Below are positions 6,951-10,796 of a stretch of DNA of 10,796 nt, piece by piece. Both the position numbers and the translations under genes were made by a program. Position 1 is the first letter of the stretch, and each line of letters opens with the position of its first letter. The notes beneath the pieces were generated by a model, which saw nothing but the letters and a program-made list of their open reading frames with translations, was not told the DNA's origin and made no database searches. Source of the stretch: an uncultured beta proteobacterium (lineage in GTDB: Bacteria > Pseudomonadota > Gammaproteobacteria > Burkholderiales > Burkholderiaceae_C); contig CAIYNH010000407.1 of assembly GCA_903927495.1 (NCBI GenBank), positions 1 to 10,796 on the forward strand, in the 5' to 3' direction.

Positions 6951-6955
6951 AATTA

Positions 6956-9244
6956 TTAACCTTTTACGCAATCCGCGTAGTACCTGAGTTGACCATCAGC
7001 CCCCGGTTCTTCCACCAACCCGTGAATATCGGTCTCAAACCCCGGGCATTGGGCGTTGAATTCGCGTGAAAACTTCAAGTAGTCAACAATCTTCTTATTG
7101 AACACTTCACCCGGAATCAAGAGCGGGATGCCCGGTGGATAGGGCGTAACCAAGCCTACCGTAACCCGGCCTTCCAGCTGATCAATCTCCACCCTTTCGG
7201 TTTTGCGCAGGGCGATGTGGGCATACGCATCACTTGGCTTCATGGCCGGAGTCAAGTCGCTCAAATACATGTCTGTGGTCAGACGCGCGATGTCATATTT
7301 TGCGTAGAGTTGGTGAATGTGCTGGCACAAATCAGCAAGACCCATGTTTTCGTAGCGCGGGTGTTTCTGGCAAAACTCGGGGAGGATTCGCCACATGGGC
7401 TGGTTCTTTGCGTAATCGTCCTTAAACTGCTGCAAGGCAGTCAACATGCTGTTCCAGCGGCCCTTGGTTATGCCAATGGTGAACATAATGAAAAAACTGT
7501 AGAGTCCGGTTTTTTCAACCACCACCCCGTGCTCGGCCAAAAACTTAGTCACGATACTGGCCGGAATCCCGGTTTTGGCAAACTTTCCATTCAAATCCAT
7601 ACCGGGTGTGACCACGGTCGACTTGATCGGGTCGAGCATATTGAAGCCAGCAGCCATCTTGCCAAAGCCGTGCCAGTTCACCCCCGACTTATTGGTGCGC
7701 GACTCACCTTTGATGATCCAGTCATCGGCACGGCCAACGCCTTCATCCACCAGTTTATCCGGGCCCCACACCTTGAACCACCAGTCATCACCGTACTCGC
7801 TGTCGATCTTGCGCATGGCTCGTCTGAAATCCAAGGCCTCGGCAATGCTTTCTTCAACCAGTGCCGTGCCGCCGGGTGGCTCCATCATGGCGGCAGCCAC
7901 GTCGCAACTGGCAATAATGCTGTACTGCGGACTGGTGCTGGTGTGCATCAGGTAAGCCTCATTGAACAGATGTTTATCGAGCTTGACAGTTTGCGAATCC
8001 TGCACCAGCACATGGCTCGCCTGGCTAATACCGGCCAGCAACTTGTGGATGGACTGGGTAGCATAGACCATGGCATGTTTTGGCCGTGCCCGGTTTTTCC
8101 CCATTGCATGGTAAGTACCATAAAACGGATGAAATGCTGCGTGCGGCAACCAGGCCTCGTCAAAATGGATATTTTCTACATAACCATCGAGCATGCCTTT
8201 GACGGTTTCGGTGTTGTACAGCACGCCGTCATAGGTGGATTGCGTCAGGGTCAGCACCCGGGGCTTAATCTGATTGGCATCTGCATCCGGCAAATGCTCC
8301 TTGATCAGCGGATTGGCTTTGATCTTGGCCTTGATTGCGGCCGGCTCGAACTCACTTTTGGGAATTGGGCCGATGATGCCAAAGTGATTTCGAGTGGGCT
8401 TCAAAAACACCGGAATGGCCCCGGTCATGATGATGGCGTGCAAAATCGATTTATGGCAATTCCGATCCACCACCACCACATCGTTGGGTGCCACAGTATG
8501 GTGCCAAACCATTTTGTTGCTGGTGCTGGTACCGTTGGTGACAAAAAAGCAGTGGTCAGCGTTAAATATTCGCGCTGCATTGCGCTCACTCTTGCCAATC
8601 GCACCGTCATGATCGAGCAACTGCCCGAGTTCTTCCACTGCATTGCAGACATCGGCGCGCAGCATATTTTCACCGTAAAACTGGTGGTACATCTGACCCA
8701 CCGGACTCTTCAAAAACGCCACGCCACCCGAGTGTCCAGGGCAGTGCCACGAATAAGAGCCATCTTCTGCATAGTCCAGCAGCGCCTTGAAAAACGGTGG
8801 TTGCACCCCTTCAAGGTAGCTTTTTGCCTCCCGAATAATATGGCGAGCTACAAACTCCGGGGTATCCTCAAACATATGGATGAACCCGTGCAACTCACGC
8901 AAAATATCGTTAGGCAGGTGGCGACTGGTCTTGGTTTCACCGTAAATGTAGATCGGTACATCCAGGTTCTTACGCCGAACTTCTTCAATGAAATGTCGCA
9001 AGTTCAGCACCGCAGGGTCCAGGTCGGGGCCCGGGGTGAATTCTTCGTCATCAATCGACAAAATAAAGGCACTGGCACGGCTTTGCTGCTGGGCGAACTG
9101 GCTCAAGTCACCGTAGCTGGTCACTCCCAATACCTCCAGCCCTTCCGATTCGATGGCTTGAGCCAGCGCCCTAATGCCCAGGCCCGATGTGTTTTCAGAA
9201 CGGAAGTCTTCATCGATGATGACAATGGGAAAGCGAAATTTCAT
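6956..9244 (-). CDS. PLP-dependent Orn/Lys/Arg decarboxylase, large bacterial type
   Basis: This 762-residue enzyme removes the carboxyl group of lysine, arginine or ornithine, yielding cadaverine, agmatine or putrescine and consuming a proton. It belongs to the fold type I family of AdiA, CadA/LdcC and SpeF. Residues 1-140 form the receiver-like wing domain. The PLP domain contains SWHCPGHSGG (165-174), NGTSTSNK (237-244) and DRNCHKS (260-266). HFDEAW (360-365) includes Asp362, which contacts the PLP nitrogen, and SIHK supplies the Schiff-base Lys401. The C-terminal domain has PYPPGIPLLIPGE (701-713) and PGFETDIHG. Several stretches (GIPASIV, EHGVVVEKTG, PGFETDIHG) are closer to CadA, while IIGPI and the CVKG terminus recall AdiA, so the substrate stays open. 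GGAG six bases upstream supports the ATG. No antiporter or polyamine gene is adjacent. Confidence 0.95.
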   Translation of the reverse strand: MKFRFPIVIIDEDFRSENTSGLGIRALAQAIESEGLEVLGVTSYGDLSQFAQQQSRASAFILSIDDEEFTPGPDLDPAVLNLRHFIEEVRRKNLDVPIYIYGETKTSRHLPNDILRELHGFIHMFEDTPEFVARHIIREAKSYLEGVQPPFFKALLDYAEDGSYSWHCPGHSGGVAFLKSPVGQMYHQFYGENMLRADVCNAVEELGQLLDHDGAIGKSERNAARIFNADHCFFVTNGTSTSNKMVWHHTVAPNDVVVVDRNCHKSILHAIIMTGAIPVFLKPTRNHFGIIGPIPKSEFEPAAIKAKIKANPLIKEHLPDADANQIKPRVLTLTQSTYDGVLYNTETVKGMLDGYVENIHFDEAWLPHAAFHPFYGTYHAMGKNRARPKHAMVYATQSIHKLLAGISQASHVLVQDSQTVKLDKHLFNEAYLMHTSTSPQYSIIASCDVAAAMMEPPGGTALVEESIAEALDFRRAMRKIDSEYGDDWWFKVWGPDKLVDEGVGRADDWIIKGESRTNKSGVNWHGFGKMAAGFNMLDPIKSTVVTPGMDLNGKFAKTGIPASIVTKFLAEHGVVVEKTGLYSFFIMFTIGITKGRWNSMLTALQQFKDDYAKNQPMWRILPEFCQKHPRYENMGLADLCQHIHQLYAKYDIARLTTDMYLSDLTPAMKPSDAYAHIALRKTERVEIDQLEGRVTVGLVTPYPPGIPLLIPGEVFNKKIVDYLKFSREFNAQCPGFETDIHGLVEEPGADGQLRYYADCVKG

Positions 9245-9374
9245 GGCAAGCTCCAGCGACGCACAGTAAATAAAGGAAATTGGCGCGAAGTGTAAGGACT
9301 AAACCACTCTATGCACTGACCCAACCCGTGTTTCGCCGCAAAATGTGGTCACTGCAAGACAAAGGGAACGTTAC
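9245..9374. promoter_or_regulatory. Divergent intergenic region between decarboxylase and nfeD-like gene
   Basis: These 130 bases must carry the promoters of two divergent units. Ribosome binding sites are clear: GGAG for the decarboxylase and AAGGGA at 9362-9367 for the nfeD-like gene. No promoter hexamer pair or operator could be assigned with confidence. Confidence 0.5.
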
Positions 9375-9809
9375 ATGGCTAACTCAACACTGTGGTGGCT
9401 GGCAGCAGGCGGTTTAGTTGTGCTGGAACTGCTCAGCGGCACCTTCTATCTACTCATGCTGGCACTGGGCTTGGCAGCTGGTGCCCTGGCCGCCCACGCT
9501 GAACTCGTTGCAAGCTGGCAATGGGTGACTGCTGCGACGGTTGGCTGTGGCTCAGTGCTGGCTTGGCGAAGCCTCAAAAAAGCCCAGCCTGCATCGGCAC
9601 CGGCGCAGGCCAATCACGATGTCAACATGGATGTGGGCGAAACCGTGAATGTCAACGCATGGAGCCCTGACGGCACATGCGGAGTCCAATACCGGGGTGC
9701 GCACTGGGATGCCGCCCTGATGCCTGGCGAACCCACAACAGCCGGCACTTACACCATTGCAGAGGTCATCGGCAGCCGCTTGATGCTAAGAAAATCATAC
9801 AAATCCTAA
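9375..9809 (+). CDS. NfeD-family membrane protein (YbbJ-like, short form)
   Basis: This 144-residue protein is a short NfeD-family partner of SPFH proteins. The N-terminal half is strongly hydrophobic, with helices at about residues 6-22, 24-42 and 47-64, followed by a basic SLKK stop-transfer sequence. The C-terminal 65 residues form the soluble OB-fold domain. Its pattern, VGETVNVNAWSPDGTCGVQY followed by RGAHWDAAL, is characteristic of NfeD. There is no N-terminal ClpP-like protease domain, so this is the truncated (NfeD1b) type. The ATG at 9375 was chosen because AAGGGA lies seven bases upstream; an in-frame GTG at 9345 has no such site. The stop is 14 bases before the SPFH gene, so the two form an operon, as with ybbJ and qmcA in E. 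coli. The family is thought to help assemble or anchor SPFH oligomers in membranes; the exact function is unknown. Confidence 0.9.
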   Translation: MANSTLWWLAAGGLVVLELLSGTFYLLMLALGLAAGALAAHAELVASWQWVTAATVGCGSVLAWRSLKKAQPASAPAQANHDVNMDVGETVNVNAWSPDGTCGVQYRGAHWDAALMPGEPTTAGTYTIAEVIGSRLMLRKSYKS

Positions 9810-9823
9810 CCTTGGAGCACTTC

Positions 9824-10738
9824 ATGGAAATTGCCATCATTCTTTTCGCCATTGCCACGATCTTTATTACCCAATCGATCAAAGTGGTTCCACAGCAGCA
9901 CGCCTGGGTGGTAGAACGTCTGGGCAAATACAACGGCACGCTGACACCGGGCCTGAACTTTCTGATGCCGTTCATTGATCGGGTCGCCTACAAGCATTTA
10001 CTGAAAGAAGTGCCACTCGACATCGCCAGCCAGGTCTGCATCACGCGTGACAACACCCAATTGCAGGTCGATGGCATTTTGTATTTTCAGGTCACGGATG
10101 CCATGCGCGCAAGTTACGGGTCAAGCAACTACATCGTGGCTATTTCACAGCTGGCGCAAACCTCGTTGCGCTCTGTCATTGGCAAACTTGAACTCGACAA
10201 AACCTTTGAAGAACGGGACATCATCAATGCACAAGTGGTGCAAGCGATTGACGAGGCAGCTCTTAACTGGGGTGTAAAAGTGCTGCGCTACGAAATCAAA
10301 GACCTGACACCTCCTAAAGAAATTTTGCACGCCATGCAGCAGCAAATCACAGCGGAACGGGAGAAACGTGCCTTAATTGCCGCCTCGGAAGGTCGTCGCC
10401 AGGAGCAAATCAATATTGCCTCAGGGGAACGTGAGGCTTTTATCCAACGCTCTGAAGGCGAAAAGCAGGCCGCCATCAACAACGCACAAGGCCAGGCTGC
10501 CTCCATTCTGGCGGTGGCTGAAGCCAACGCGCAGGCCATTGAGCGGGTGGCGGCGGCCATTCGCCAACCTGGTGGCGAACTGGCGGTGCAACTCAAGGTG
10601 GCGGAAAAAGCAGTGGAAGCCTACGCCCGCGTGGCCGCTAATGCGTCCACCACGTTGATCGTGCCCAGCAATATGACCGAGGTTTCCGCTTTAGTGGCTT
10701 CAGCCATGAAAATGGTTCAGTTGCCCAAAACCCCGTAA
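9824..10738 (+). CDS. SPFH/stomatin-family protein (paraslipin, QmcA-like)
   Basis: This 304-residue membrane protein belongs to the stomatin/prohibitin superfamily, close to E. coli QmcA (305 residues) and mitochondrial SLP-2. Residues 2-17 form one N-terminal membrane anchor. VVPQQHAWVVERLGKY (21-36) followed by PGLNFLMPFID opens the SPFH domain, and VKVLRYEIKDLTPP closes it. The next part is a long coiled coil rich in Glu, Ala, Arg and Gln, with repeats of the type EGRRQEQ, SGEREAF and EGEKQAA. The C terminus (STTLIVPSNM) fits the oligomerisation segment. Such proteins form ring or cage assemblies in membrane microdomains. The ATG at 9824 has GGAG six bases upstream; an open frame extends back to 9677 over nfeD but lacks a start signal. 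It is the second gene of the nfeD operon. Confidence 0.94.
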   Translation: MEIAIILFAIATIFITQSIKVVPQQHAWVVERLGKYNGTLTPGLNFLMPFIDRVAYKHLLKEVPLDIASQVCITRDNTQLQVDGILYFQVTDAMRASYGSSNYIVAISQLAQTSLRSVIGKLELDKTFEERDIINAQVVQAIDEAALNWGVKVLRYEIKDLTPPKEILHAMQQQITAEREKRALIAASEGRRQEQINIASGEREAFIQRSEGEKQAAINNAQGQAASILAVAEANAQAIERVAAAIRQPGGELAVQLKVAEKAVEAYARVAANASTTLIVPSNMTEVSALVASAMKMVQLPKTP

Positions 10739-10739
10739 A

Positions 10740-10758
10740 CCTCTGAGTTGCTCAGAGG
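10740..10758. terminator. Hairpin after the SPFH gene
   Basis: CCTCTGAG-TTG-CTCAGAGG is a perfect 8-bp stem with a three-base loop, starting one base after the SPFH stop codon. No T tract follows on the plus strand, so it may act as a transcript-end stabiliser or a weak terminator. Confidence 0.6.
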
Positions 10759-10796
10759 CCAGTACGTCCGTGCGCCATCGCCATCACGTGCGCAAG
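10752..10796 (-). CDS. Possible last codons of a convergent gene (window edge)
   Basis: On the minus strand, one frame is open from the right edge and reads LAHVMAMAHGRTGL followed by TGA at 10752-10754, inside the hairpin after the SPFH gene. The peptide looks protein-like and the codons (GCG, CAC, GTG, GGC) suit the genome. At 14 codons this may be chance. No family can be assigned. Confidence 0.25.
   Translation of the reverse strand, partial: LAHVMAMAHGRTGL

Noticed and set aside
7217..9295. Very long open frame (692 codons) on the plus strand, antisense to the decarboxylase
   Set aside because: Its codons are in register with those of the decarboxylase, so it stays open because the real gene avoids TTA, CTA and TCA. 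The translation shows no recognisable domain, whereas the minus strand encodes a full-length conserved enzyme.
9677..9823. 49-residue N-terminal extension of the SPFH protein
   Set aside because: It overlaps nfeD in another frame, has no start signal, and the ATG at 9824 with GGAG upstream gives the normal family length.

Overview
The window looks like chromosomal DNA of a betaproteobacterium, most likely Burkholderiales and perhaps Comamonadaceae. This rests on the Lon, FabI, YejA/YejB and pilin sequence types, moderate GC content with AT-rich intergenic DNA, and the mix of neighbours. The lineage is inferred from sequence character; no search was run. I see no rRNA, tRNA, CRISPR array, phage gene, transposase or plasmid function, and no clear evidence of an undescribed system.

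Layout from left to right. The 3' end of lon (+) runs in from the left edge and stops at 543. It converges on a type IV pilin gene (-, 589-1011) across a perfect hairpin. A 478-bp gene-free stretch (1012-1489) follows. It holds a candidate sigma-54 promoter for the pilin, a roughly 20% GC island with palindromes, and a cluster of small hairpins. Next is a minus-strand run of four closely spaced genes, read from right to left: yejA (periplasmic binding protein), yejB (inner-membrane permease), then a PomA/MotA-type and a MotB-type stator gene. The expected yejE (second permease) and yejF (ATPase) are not in the window; the stator pair sits where they would normally follow.

Divergent from yejA is fabI (+, 6098-6892), the enoyl-ACP reductase of fatty-acid synthesis. 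It converges on a large PLP-dependent basic amino acid decarboxylase (-, 6956-9244) across a short AT-rich segment with inverted repeats. Divergent from the decarboxylase is a two-gene operon (+): an NfeD-family membrane protein, then a stomatin/paraslipin-type SPFH protein. A hairpin follows, and possibly the last codons of a convergent gene at the right edge.

Functionally the window mixes housekeeping (Lon proteolysis, FabI) with cell-envelope and surface functions: pilus subunit, peptide uptake, ion-driven stator, membrane microdomain proteins. The decarboxylase consumes protons and could serve pH homeostasis or polyamine supply. The most notable features are the incomplete yej operon joined to a stator pair and the structured intergenic region beside the pilin gene.
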